DNA of 64,000 nucleotides from Nocardioides nitrophenolicus (lineage in GTDB: Bacteria > Actinomycetota > Actinomycetes > Propionibacteriales > Nocardioidaceae), in assembly GCF_016907515.1 (NCBI RefSeq), contig NZ_JAFBBY010000001.1, positions 4,774,001 through 4,838,000 on the forward strand, in the 5' to 3' direction. Below, piece after piece: positions 15,342 to 23,086 of the stretch. The position numbers and the translations under genes were made by a program. Under the pieces are notes generated by a model, which saw only the letters and a list, made by a program, of their open reading frames with translations, made no database searches and was not told the origin of the DNA. How positions within the stretch are numbered: position 1 is the first letter of the stretch; every line of letters begins with the position of its first letter.

Positions 15342-17062
15342 GCGCGACCTGGACCGACGAGTTCGACCTCGTCGTCGTCGGCAGCGGCGGCGGCGGCATG
15401 ACGGCCGCGCTGGCCGCGCTCGACGCCGGCCTGTCGGTGGTCGTGATCGAGAAGGGTGCCAAGTTCGGCGGCAGCACCGGCATCTCCGGCGGCGGCATCT
15501 GGGTGCCCAACAACCCGACCCTGCGTAGGGCCGGCCATGACGACTCGCGTGCGTCGGTGCTGGAGTACCTGACCACGATCACCGGCGGGACGGTCGACCC
15601 GGCCCGACTGGCGGCGTACGTCGACCACGGCCCGGCCGCGATGGAGCTCCTGGAGCGGTCGCGGTGGGTGCGGTTCGCCTGGACCAAGGGGTACGCCGAC
15701 TACCACCCCGAGCTCCCCGGCGGCCGTCCCGCGGGCCGTTCGATCGAGGCCAGGCCGTTCGACACCCGCAAGCTGGGGGAGGACGAGGCGTACCAGCGTC
15801 CGAACAGCATGAAGGGCCCGCTCGGGCTCTGGGTCACCGCGAAGGACTACCACGACCTCGCCATGGTCAAGCGGACCTGGCAGGGGCGCCGCGCCTCGCT
15901 GCGCGCGGCCTGGCGGGTCGGCTCGAACGTCGTACGCCGCCGCCACATGGCGACCGGCGGCCGCGCCCTCGTCGCCCGGATGCGGATGGCCCTCAAGGAC
16001 GCCGGCATCCCTTTGTGGCTGGAGACCGCGATGACCTCGCTCGTCCTCGAGGACGGCCGGGTCGCCGGAGTCGTCGCCACGCGCGACGGCGCGGAGGTCC
16101 GCATCCGCGGCCGCAAGGGGGTCCTGCTGGCGGCCGGCGGCTTCGACCACAACCCGGCGATGCGGGAGCGCTACCTGCCCGCGGGTGCGCGTCCCGACCA
16201 CAGCCTCGGTGCCGTCGAGAACACGGGTGACGCGATCACGGCGGGCCAGGCGGCCGGCGCGGCGGTCGCCCTGATGGACGACGCCTGGTGGATGCCCTCG
16301 GTCACGCACCCGGCCGGTGCGACCATCCCGCTCGTCTCGGAGCGGGCGATCCCCGGCCAGGTGATCGTGGGCATCGACGGACGCCGGTTCACCAACGAGG
16401 CGTCGCCGTACGTCAACTTCGTCCACGACCAGCTCGCCAGCGGCAACGAGAGGGCCTGGCTGGTGATGGACTCTCGGGCGCGCTCGCGCTACCCGTTCGC
16501 GCAGATCCTGCCGGGAGCCCCCTTCCCGCAGGGGTTCTACGACCAGGGAATCGTGCATCGCGCCGACACGGTGGCCGCGCTGGCGGCCGCGATCGGCGTG
16601 CCCGCGGACGTGCTCGGCGCCACGGTCGACCGGTTCAACGGCTACGCCCGGTCAGGGAGGGACGAGGAGTTCGGCCGCGGCGAGAGCGCCCACGACCGCT
16701 ACTACGGCGACCCGACGCTGCCCAACCCGAACCTCGACGTCATCGACCGGGCGCCGTACTACGCCGTCCGGATCGAGGTCGGCGACCTCGGCACCAAGGG
16801 CGGTCTGGTCACCGACGACCGCGGACAGGTGCTGCGCGAGGACGGCAGCGTGGTCACGGGTCTCTACGCCACCGGCAACTGCGCCGCGTCGGTGATGGGC
16901 ACCGACTACGCCGGCCCCGGCGCCACCATCGGCCCCTCGATCGTGTTCGGCTACCTCGCCGCGCGCCACGCCGCCGGCCTCGCCGATGACCGGAAGACCC
17001 CGCCCGTCGCAGTCGCGCCGGGTGCCACCGTGCAGACCCACGCCGAGGAAGTGAGTTCGTGA
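15338..17062 (+). CDS. kstD: 3-ketosteroid delta1-dehydrogenase (KstD)
   Basis: A 574-residue FAD enzyme. The dinucleotide motif is GSGGGG at 15-20; KFGGSTGISGGGIWVPNN, FDHNPAMRERYLPAGA and NEASPYVNF follow; the C-terminal part has VGDLGTKGGL and DYAGPGATIGPSIVFGY, with Y524 at the catalytic-tyrosine position of KstD. It introduces the C1-C2 double bond in ring A, needed with 9-alpha-hydroxylation to open ring B. It overlaps hsaD by 4 bp and hsaA by 1 bp, so it is part of a tightly coupled ring-degradation operon. Substrate range (A/B cis or trans, side chain) cannot be read from sequence. Confidence 0.9.
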   Translation: MSATWTDEFDLVVVGSGGGGMTAALAALDAGLSVVVIEKGAKFGGSTGISGGGIWVPNNPTLRRAGHDDSRASVLEYLTTITGGTVDPARLAAYVDHGPAAMELLERSRWVRFAWTKGYADYHPELPGGRPAGRSIEARPFDTRKLGEDEAYQRPNSMKGPLGLWVTAKDYHDLAMVKRTWQGRRASLRAAWRVGSNVVRRRHMATGGRALVARMRMALKDAGIPLWLETAMTSLVLEDGRVAGVVATRDGAEVRIRGRKGVLLAAGGFDHNPAMRERYLPAGARPDHSLGAVENTGDAITAGQAAGAAVALMDDAWWMPSVTHPAGATIPLVSERAIPGQVIVGIDGRRFTNEASPYVNFVHDQLASGNERAWLVMDSRARSRYPFAQILPGAPFPQGFYDQGIVHRADTVAALAAAIGVPADVLGATVDRFNGYARSGRDEEFGRGESAHDRYYGDPTLPNPNLDVIDRAPYYAVRIEVGDLGTKGGLVTDDRGQVLREDGSVVTGLYATGNCAASVMGTDYAGPGATIGPSIVFGYLAARHAAGLADDRKTPPVAVAPGATVQTHAEEVSS

Positions 17063-18243
17063 TGAGTGAGGTGCTCGAGAGGATCGAGGCCCGCGCCGAG
17101 GAGATCGCCGCGCTGGGCCCCAGCAACGAGAGGCTGGGCCGGCTCGACGACCGCGCCGCCGCACTGTTGCGCGAGACGGGCGTGATCCGGATGCTCCAGC
17201 CCGCGAAGTACGGCGGCGCCGAGGCGCACCCCGCCGAGTTCGCCGAGGCCGTGATGCGGCTCGCGAGCCTCGACGGCTCCACCGGGTGGGTCGCCGGCAT
17301 CGTCGGCGTGCACCCGTGGGAGATGGCGATGTGCGACCCGCGGGTGCAGGAGGAGGTCTGGGGCGAGGACAACGACACCTGGATCGCCTCGCCGTACGCG
17401 CCGATGGGCGTCATCCGTCCGGTCGACGGCGGCTACGTCTTCAACGGCCGCTGGCAGTTCTCGTCGGGTACCGACCACTGCGACTGGATCTTCCTCGGCG
17501 CCTACCTCGGCGACGAGAACGGCGAGGCGATCATGCCGCCCCGCGTCCACCACGTGATCCTGCCGCGATCGGACTACACGATCGTCGAGGACTCGTGGAA
17601 CGTCGTCGGCCTGCGTGGCACCGGGTCCAAGGACATCACCGTCGAGGACGCGTTCATCCCCGACTACCGCGTCGTCGAGTTCGCCCGGTTCGCCGACGGG
17701 AGCCAGCCGCGCGAGGCCGGACTGGCCAACCCGACGTACCACATCCCGTTCACCACGGCATTCCCCCTCGGCATCACCTCGGCCGTGATCGGCATCGCCG
17801 AAGGTGCGCTCGCCGCGCACCTCGCCTACCAGCGCACGCGGGTCCAGATCACCGGCACCAAGGTGAAGGACGACCCCTACGTGTTGTTCGCGATCAGCCA
17901 GGCTGCAGCGGAGATCCAGGCGTCCCGGGTGAGCATGCTCGACAACGCGCGCCGGTTCTACGCCAAGGCGGAGCGCGGCGAGGACGTGACCTTCGCGGAG
18001 CGGGCCGAGTCCCGTCGTACCCAGGTCTCCGCGGCCTGGCGCGCCGTCCGCGCGATGGACGAGGTCGTCGCCCGGTCGGGCGGCAACGGGATGCGGATGG
18101 ACAACCCGATCCAGCGGTTCTGGCGCGACGGGCACATGGGCCTCGCGCACGCCATCCACGTCCCCGGATCGGTGTTCCACGTGCAGTCGCTGACCGCGAT
18201 GGACGTGACGCCGCCGCCGGGACCGATGCTCTCGATGATCTGA
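17062..18243 (+). CDS. hsaA: 3-HSA 4-monooxygenase oxygenase component, HsaA-type
   Basis: A 393-residue acyl-CoA-dehydrogenase-fold flavin monooxygenase matching Rv3570c/HsaA: IRMLQPAKYGG, DGSTGWVAGIVGVHPWEMAM, NGRWQFSSGTDHCDWIFLGA, NVVGLRGTGSKDITVEDAFIP and a C-terminal GNGMRMDNPIQRFWRDGHMG. It 4-hydroxylates 3-HSA to the catechol 3,4-DHSA using flavin reduced by HsaB. ATG at 17062 shares a base with the kstD stop; GTG at 17059 is an alternative. GAGGAAG about 13 bp upstream is the ribosome-binding site. A paralogue lies at 40739-41905. Confidence 0.92.
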   Translation: MSEVLERIEARAEEIAALGPSNERLGRLDDRAAALLRETGVIRMLQPAKYGGAEAHPAEFAEAVMRLASLDGSTGWVAGIVGVHPWEMAMCDPRVQEEVWGEDNDTWIASPYAPMGVIRPVDGGYVFNGRWQFSSGTDHCDWIFLGAYLGDENGEAIMPPRVHHVILPRSDYTIVEDSWNVVGLRGTGSKDITVEDAFIPDYRVVEFARFADGSQPREAGLANPTYHIPFTTAFPLGITSAVIGIAEGALAAHLAYQRTRVQITGTKVKDDPYVLFAISQAAAEIQASRVSMLDNARRFYAKAERGEDVTFAERAESRRTQVSAAWRAVRAMDEVVARSGGNGMRMDNPIQRFWRDGHMGLAHAIHVPGSVFHVQSLTAMDVTPPPGPMLSMI

Positions 18244-18282
18244 CCCCTGACGACGACTGAGACTGAGAATGAGGAGAACGAG

Positions 18283-19194
18283 ATGACGGCGATCCGTGGC
18301 CTGGGCTACCTGATCGTGCAGAGCCAGGACCTGCCCCGTTGGCGCGAGCTGACGGTGGACTGCCTGGCGATGCAGGAGACCACCGGGCCGGTGGCCGACG
18401 GCCTCTACCTGCGCATGGACGAGCGGTACGCGCGGCTCGTCGTCCTGCCCGGCGAGGTCGACCGCGTGGTCGCCGTCGGCTGGGAGGTGCGCGACCAGTT
18501 CGGCCTCGCCGAGGTCGCCGCCGCCGTCGAGGCGGCGGGCGTGCCGTTCAAGGAGCTCAGCCAGCAGGAGTGCGACGAGCGGCGGGTCGAGGCGGCCATC
18601 CGGTTCGACGATCCCGCGGGTACGCCGGTCGAGGTGTTCTTCGGCCCGGTGCTCGACCACAGCCCCGTGTTGACCGGCCACGGCCAGGCGTTCGTCGCCG
18701 GCGAGCAGGGGATGGGCCATGTCGTCCTCCCGACCACGGCCGCGGACGAGACCGTCTCGTTCTACACCGAGGTGCTCGGCTTCCTGCCCCGCGGTGCGAT
18801 CCGGATGGGCGCGGCACTCCCGCCGCGCCGGGTCCGCTTCATGGGCGTCAACCAGCGTCACCACAGCCTCGCCGTCTGTCCCGCGCCGCACGGCGAGGCG
18901 CCCGGCCTGGTGCACCTGATGATGGAGGTCGACAGCCTCGACGCCGTCGGCCGCGCACTCGACAAGGTCAACCAGGCCGGGTTCTCGCTGTCCTCGACGC
19001 TCGGGCGGCACACCAACGACAAGATGGTGTCCTTCTACGTGCGCGCGCCCGGCGGCTGGGACCTCGAGTACGGCTGTGAGGGCATGCTCGTCGACGAGGC
19101 GTTCTACACCGCCGAGGAGATCACCGCGGACAGCTACTGGGGTCACGACTGGTCCGGGTCCGAGCCGCTCGCCGCCTTCCTCCCACCGGCGTGA
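18283..19194 (+). CDS. hsaC: Extradiol catechol dioxygenase, HsaC-type
   Basis: A 303-residue type-I extradiol dioxygenase with two VOC domains. Fe(II) ligands are H146 (GMGHVVLP), H211 (LVHLMMEV) and E262 (DLEYGCEG); the family signature GRHTNDKMVSFYVRAPGGWDLEYG is present (key residues from 251 to 265). It cleaves ring A of 3,4-DHSA, feeding HsaD. A strong GAGGAGAACGAG precedes the ATG. It overlaps the next flavoprotein gene by 4 bp (GTGA). Length matches HsaC (300). Confidence 0.93.
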   Translation: MTAIRGLGYLIVQSQDLPRWRELTVDCLAMQETTGPVADGLYLRMDERYARLVVLPGEVDRVVAVGWEVRDQFGLAEVAAAVEAAGVPFKELSQQECDERRVEAAIRFDDPAGTPVEVFFGPVLDHSPVLTGHGQAFVAGEQGMGHVVLPTTAADETVSFYTEVLGFLPRGAIRMGAALPPRRVRFMGVNQRHHSLAVCPAPHGEAPGLVHLMMEVDSLDAVGRALDKVNQAGFSLSSTLGRHTNDKMVSFYVRAPGGWDLEYGCEGMLVDEAFYTAEEITADSYWGHDWSGSEPLAAFLPPA

Positions 19195-20633
19195 GCGACG
19201 CGGTGCACGGCGCCGATGCCGACGTCGATGTGGTGGTCGTCGGCTTCGGCTGCGCCGGTGGCGCCGCGGCCATCGAGGCCCGGCGCGCCGGCGCCTCCGT
19301 GGTCGTCCTCGAGCGTGCCAGCGGGGCGGGCGGCTCATCGGCACAGTCCGGCGGCGAGCTCTATCTCGGCGGCGGGACCGCTGTGCAGGAGGCCCTCGGG
19401 TTCGAGGACGACGCCGACAACATGCTCGCCTTCCTGCGCGCGGCGCTCGGTCCGCATGCCGACGAGGAGAAGCTGCGGCTCTACTGCGAGGGCAGCGTCG
19501 AGCACTTCGAATGGTTCCGCGGGTTGGGGCTCGAGTTCGAGAAGTCGCTCTACGACGCGCCTTCCTGGATGCCGCCGACCACCGACGGATTGATGTGGCT
19601 GGGCGAGAACGCCTGGCCGTACGACGAGATCGCCCGCCCCGTCCCGCGCGGGCACCGACCCGCCACCGGCGGCTTCGGCGGCTGGCTGGTCATGGACCGC
19701 CTGGTCGCCGCGTGTGCATCGGCCGGCGTGGTGACCGAGACCGACACCCGCGCGGTGTCGTTGGTCGTCGAGGCCGGCCGGGTGGTCGGCGTACGCGCTC
19801 GGCGGTTCGGCGAGGACGTGACCTATCGCGCCCGCCGGGGCGTCGTCGTCACGACCGGCGGCTTCGCCGACAACCCCGAGATGGTCGCCGCGCACGCACC
19901 CGACCTGCTCGGCCACGGCGTGGTCAGCGACGGCGGAGACGACGGTAGCGGCATCGTGATGGCCCAGGCATTGGGCGCCGCGGTACGTCGGATGTCGGTC
20001 GTGGAGGTCGCCTACACCGCACTGCCGGCGCTCGCCTGCCGCGGCATGCTCGTCAGCGCGCGCGGTGAGCGGTTCATCAACGAGGACGTCTACCCGGGGC
20101 TGTTCAGCCACGCCGCGCTGCACGAGCCCGGCCCCTGCTGGGTGATCGTCGACGCGCAGGCACTCGAGGAGGTCGGCGAGGCCGACCTGTGGGGGACCGT
20201 GCCGTCGTACGCCGCCGAGACGATCGAGGAGCTCGAGGCCGATCTCGGCATGCCTCGCGGCTCGCTGGCACGCACCCTCGCGGGCTACAACGCGGGCGCT
20301 GCTGCTGGCGGGGACCCAGTGTTCCACAAGAACGCGCGCTGGACGCGGGTCCTGGCCGGTCCGTTCGCCGCGATCGACCCGCGGATCGGCTTCCACAACC
20401 CGACCCACCGCGCCGCCCCCGGCGCCACCGGGTTCGCCGGCTTCACCCTCGGCGGCCTGCGCACGACGGTCGACGGCGAGGTGCTGTCGCTCGACGGTGT
20501 CCCGATCCCCGGCCTCTACGCCGCCGGCCGCGCCAGCTCCGGCATGCACGGGCAGGGGTACATCTCCGGCACCTCGCTCGGGGACGGCACCTTCTTCGGC
20601 CGCCGCGCCGGGCTGGCTGCTGCGTCGCGCTGA
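19191..20633 (+). CDS. FAD-dependent steroid dehydrogenase, delta4-KSTD/KstD-like
   Basis: A 480-residue FAD_binding_2 protein: GFGCAGGAAAIEARRAGA near the N-terminus, GAGGSSAQSGGELYLGGGT, VVTTGGFADNPEMVAAHAP and a C-terminal GQGYISGTSLGDGTFFGRR (Y457). It differs from KstD in this last block, which in related enzymes is GPG-type. The closest remembered relatives are 3-oxo-5-beta-steroid 4-dehydrogenases (delta4-KSTD, A/B-cis oxidation as needed for bile acids) and urocanate/fumarate-reductase-type flavoproteins. Specificity is therefore inferred. It is last in the hsaD operon; its TGA is the first three bases of repeat array B. Confidence 0.72.
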   Translation: MSDAVHGADADVDVVVVGFGCAGGAAAIEARRAGASVVVLERASGAGGSSAQSGGELYLGGGTAVQEALGFEDDADNMLAFLRAALGPHADEEKLRLYCEGSVEHFEWFRGLGLEFEKSLYDAPSWMPPTTDGLMWLGENAWPYDEIARPVPRGHRPATGGFGGWLVMDRLVAACASAGVVTETDTRAVSLVVEAGRVVGVRARRFGEDVTYRARRGVVVTTGGFADNPEMVAAHAPDLLGHGVVSDGGDDGSGIVMAQALGAAVRRMSVVEVAYTALPALACRGMLVSARGERFINEDVYPGLFSHAALHEPGPCWVIVDAQALEEVGEADLWGTVPSYAAETIEELEADLGMPRGSLARTLAGYNAGAAAGGDPVFHKNARWTRVLAGPFAAIDPRIGFHNPTHRAAPGATGFAGFTLGGLRTTVDGEVLSLDGVPIPGLYAAGRASSGMHGQGYISGTSLGDGTFFGRRAGLAAASR

Positions 20634-20712
20634 CCCGGCAGAAAGTGGCGCCCGGGTTGGGCCGACCCGGCAGAAAGTGGTGCCCGGGTTGGGCCGACCC
20701 GGCAGAAAGTGG
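20630..20712. repeat. Repeat array B: three forward 32-bp units
   Basis: Units begin at 20630, 20662 and 20694, 32 bp apart. Each carries the core GACCCGGCAGAAAGTGG, and the first two share a spacer (CGCCCGGGTTGGG, TGCCCGGGTTGGG). The first overlaps the preceding stop codon as TGACCCGGCAGAAAGTGG. With array C it forms the two halves of one inverted array separated by the DUF559-type gene. Confidence 0.95.
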
Positions 20713-20718
20713 TGCTGC

Positions 20719-21690
20719 TCATCTTGGCAGACCACACCGTCGTCGAGCCTCCGCGACGCCGCGCCGGAGGACCGCCTCGACATCGGCGCGCGGACCGAAG
20801 AGATTCTCCTTGCGCACCACCGCGATCGAGAACCCCGTCTCCGCCTCGACCAGCGCCCGCCGCTCCCGGTCGTGGCGGAGCTGGTCCGGACTGGAGTGCC
20901 ACTCGTCGCCGTCGTACTCCGCCGCGAACGGGAGGTCCGTCGCGCCCAGGTCGAGCCGGGCGAGGAAGGTGCCCTCGACGTCGTAGACCTCGAGCTGGGG
21001 GATCGGCGGCGGCAGGTGCGCTTCGATCCAGCGGAGCCGGAGGATCGACTCCGGCGGCGACTCGGCGCGGCCGTCGACGTACGCGACCATGGTGCGCAGC
21101 GTCGTCACCCAGCGCATGCCCTTGAAACGAGGTACGCCGGCGGCGAGCTCGGCAGGCGAGAAGAGGCCCAGCCGGAGCATCTGGTCCATCGCGGCGAGCG
21201 ACGCCTCGACGTACCGCTGACGGCCGAGGTCCCAGGTCGTCCGCAACGGGGAGGTGACGCGCAGCCCGTTCAGCTCGATCACGTCGCCACGCACGAAGCT
21301 GCGTTCCCCGCTCGCCGCGAGGCCGATGCGCAGGCGGCGGCCGGGTGTGGGAAGGAAGACGCACACCGGCGCGAGGTGCACGTGCTCGTTGGGCTCGAGC
21401 ACCATGTCGGCGCCGTGCAGCCACCCGGCGTGACGGTCGCAGACCACCGCGTCCCTCGGTACGACGAGGCGGAGGGCCGCGCAGCGCAGCTCGAGGCTGT
21501 CGGGGACCTGGTTTGCGACGTACACGCCGCGGACGAGGCGTCGCAGGAAGCCTTGGTCGACGAGCCAGGCGAGCTGGCGTGGGGACAGCCCGGCCTCACG
21601 TCGCGCGGTCGTCGTGGTGAACGGTTGGTCGAGCGGCAACGGGAAGTCGGCGGGGAGCTCGGTCAGGTGCTGGAGGTCGGTTCGTCTCAT
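20719..21690 (-). CDS. AbiEi-like winged-helix / DUF559 (Vsr-like nuclease fold) protein
   Basis: A 323-residue protein. The N-terminal part (AGLSPRQLAWLVDQGFLRRLVRGVYVA given in part: LSPRQLAWLVDQGFLRR, GVYVA) resembles the winged-helix domain of AbiEi-type antitoxins. The middle has DAVVCDRHAGWLHGAD. The C-terminus looks like DUF559/Vsr-type PD-(D/E)xK folds: LARLDLGATDLPFAAEYDGDEWH is read in parts as RLDLG, AAEYDGDEWH, then HDRERRALVEAETG. Such genes are common, patchily distributed singletons in actinobacteria, and their role is unproven. It is unrelated to steroid breakdown and lies exactly between two oppositely oriented repeat arrays, as if inserted into the centre of an inverted repeat. 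Confidence 0.72.
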   Translation of the reverse strand: MRRTDLQHLTELPADFPLPLDQPFTTTTARREAGLSPRQLAWLVDQGFLRRLVRGVYVANQVPDSLELRCAALRLVVPRDAVVCDRHAGWLHGADMVLEPNEHVHLAPVCVFLPTPGRRLRIGLAASGERSFVRGDVIELNGLRVTSPLRTTWDLGRQRYVEASLAAMDQMLRLGLFSPAELAAGVPRFKGMRWVTTLRTMVAYVDGRAESPPESILRLRWIEAHLPPPIPQLEVYDVEGTFLARLDLGATDLPFAAEYDGDEWHSSPDQLRHDRERRALVEAETGFSIAVVRKENLFGPRADVEAVLRRGVAEARRRCGLPR

Positions 21691-21808
21691 GGTCGGCCGC
21701 GTGCCCGTGCGGACAGCGGCCAACCATGGAGCTTCCCGGCCTGTGGACGGGAGCGTGAATCGCGTGTCGCTAGCGACATCCTCGGCTCGGACCGGCGCCG
21801 ACCGTGAG

Positions 21809-21956
21809 CCACTTTCTGCCGGGTCGGCGCAACCCCGGCGCCACTTTCTGCCGGGTCGGCCGAATCCCGGCGCCACTTTCTGCCGGGTCGGCCCAACCCC
21901 GGCGCCACTTTCTGCCGGGTCGGCCCAACCCCGGCGCCACTTTCTGCCGGGTCGCG
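21809..21956. repeat. Repeat array C: five inverted 32-bp units
   Basis: CCACTTTCTGCCGGGTCGG cores begin at 21809, 21841, 21873, 21905 and 21937, exactly 32 bp apart, with nearly identical spacers (variants of GCAACCCCGGCG). The last core runs into GCG and then the TAG stop (21957-21959) of the minus-strand SDR gene. Unit spacers match those of array B read on the other strand, showing common origin. Confidence 0.95.
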
Positions 21957-22757
21957 CTACTCGGAGGCGGCAGGCAGCAGCTTCCTCGATGTCGCCAGGG
22001 CCTCGCGGACCAGCGCGGAGCGGTCGTGGCCGCTGCGGTGCTCGGCGACCCGCTCGTTGCCCTCGGCGACCCGGACCGGGCCGTCCTGCAGCAGGGCGAG
22101 GGCCTGGCGGGCGACGTCGTCGGGCTCGGAGACGTGCATGCCGGGGATGTCGAAGTTGAGGCCGGCGCGCTCCATGGCGGGGGTGCGGGTGACGCCGAGG
22201 ACGAACTCGAGGACGTCGACGTCGTACGCCTGCATCTCCAGCCACAGGCCCTCGGCGAAGACCCGGCAGAAGGACTTCACGGCGGCGTAGATGCTGATCT
22301 GGGCCGCGCCGAGGTAGCCGGCCAGCGAGCCGATCAGCAGGATGCCGCCGCGGCGCCGCTCGCGCATCGGTGCGCCGAAGAGCTGCACGAGGGCGAGCTG
22401 GGCGGTGACGTTGAGGTCGATGACGCCCTGGAAGCGGTCGAGGTCGCCGGTGACGAACTCGTGGCCGTAGGTGTTGGCACCCGCGTTGAAGACGAGCAGC
22501 CCGACCTCGAGGTCCTCGGTGACCTCGGCGACCCGCTCGATCGCGTCGGGGGCGGTGAGGTCGACCGCGAGCGTGCGGACGTCCACCCCGAGCTCACGGC
22601 ACGCGGTCGCGGTCTCCTCCAGCGGGCCGGGCTTGCGGGCCAGCAGGACCAGGTTCAGGCCGGTCTCGGCGAGCTGCCGAGCGAAGGACGCACCGACGCC
22701 CTCCGAGCCGCCGGCGATGACGGCCCAGGGGCCGTGGCGTTCCAGGTCGACGCCCAT
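21957..22757 (-). CDS. Short-chain dehydrogenase/reductase (beta-hydroxyacyl/steroid type)
   Basis: A 266-residue SDR: AVIAGGSEGVGASFARQLAE (cofactor loop), LVFNAGANTYG, GSLAGYLGAAQISIYAAVKSF with the Ser and Tyr-x3-Lys catalytic set. It resembles SDRs in actinobacterial kstR regulons whose substrates are unassigned. It is the third gene of the kshA operon: its ATG overlaps the stop of the CxxC protein (TGATG). Probably oxidises or reduces a hydroxyl on the steroid nucleus (inference). Its stop abuts repeat array C. Confidence 0.8.
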   Translation of the reverse strand: MGVDLERHGPWAVIAGGSEGVGASFARQLAETGLNLVLLARKPGPLEETATACRELGVDVRTLAVDLTAPDAIERVAEVTEDLEVGLLVFNAGANTYGHEFVTGDLDRFQGVIDLNVTAQLALVQLFGAPMRERRRGGILLIGSLAGYLGAAQISIYAAVKSFCRVFAEGLWLEMQAYDVDVLEFVLGVTRTPAMERAGLNFDIPGMHVSEPDDVARQALALLQDGPVRVAEGNERVAEHRSGHDRSALVREALATSRKLLPAASE

Positions 22758-23086
22758 CAGGCGTGCACCTCCGTGTCGAAGTCGTTGGCGTGGTGGTCGG
22801 GGTTGGTCCTCAGCGGGGCCTCGTCGATGACGGAGAGGTCGCCGCGTACGGCGGCCTCCCGGATCGCGTCGCGCAGCGCGGCGCAGCCGGGGAAGGTCGC
22901 ACCGTTGGGTCCGGGCCGTGGGGAGGAGGCGCGGCGCTCCATGCACGCGGCGAGCGCCGCGTCGTTCCACTGGATGCTGGTCTGGTCCCACGAGCTCTTC
23001 CGGGCCTCGACGACGGCCCCGCAGGTCCCGCACGAGACGGGCTGCATGGGGCCCTCGGCGAGCCGTACGTCGGGCCGGACGGCCAT
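22757..23086 (-). CDS. Small CxxC protein encoded beside kshA
   Basis: A 109-residue protein that starts and ends in TGATG overlaps with kshA and the SDR, so it is clearly a real, co-translated gene. It has CGTCGAVVEARKSSWDQTSIQW and further cysteines (AACMERR, FPGC), suggesting a zinc or small iron-sulfur site, and an acidic tail. From memory, mycobacteria have a short uncharacterised gene next to kshA (Rv3527 beside Rv3526) with a similar CxxC...RKSSW...QTSVQW block. A role as accessory factor for the Rieske oxygenase is possible but untested. Confidence 0.7.
   Translation of the reverse strand: MAVRPDVRLAEGPMQPVSCGTCGAVVEARKSSWDQTSIQWNDAALAACMERRASSPRPGPNGATFPGCAALRDAIREAAVRGDLSVIDEAPLRTNPDHHANDFDTEVHA

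Noticed and set aside
20719..21690. Complete AbiE toxin-antitoxin pair
   Set aside because: Only the winged-helix antitoxin-like domain is fused to a DUF559-type domain; no AbiEii nucleotidyltransferase partner is adjacent.
21809..21956. CRISPR array from regularly spaced 32-bp repeats
   Set aside because: Spacing is 32 bp in total with a 19-bp core and 13-bp, largely similar spacers; units occur in both orientations and no cas genes are present.
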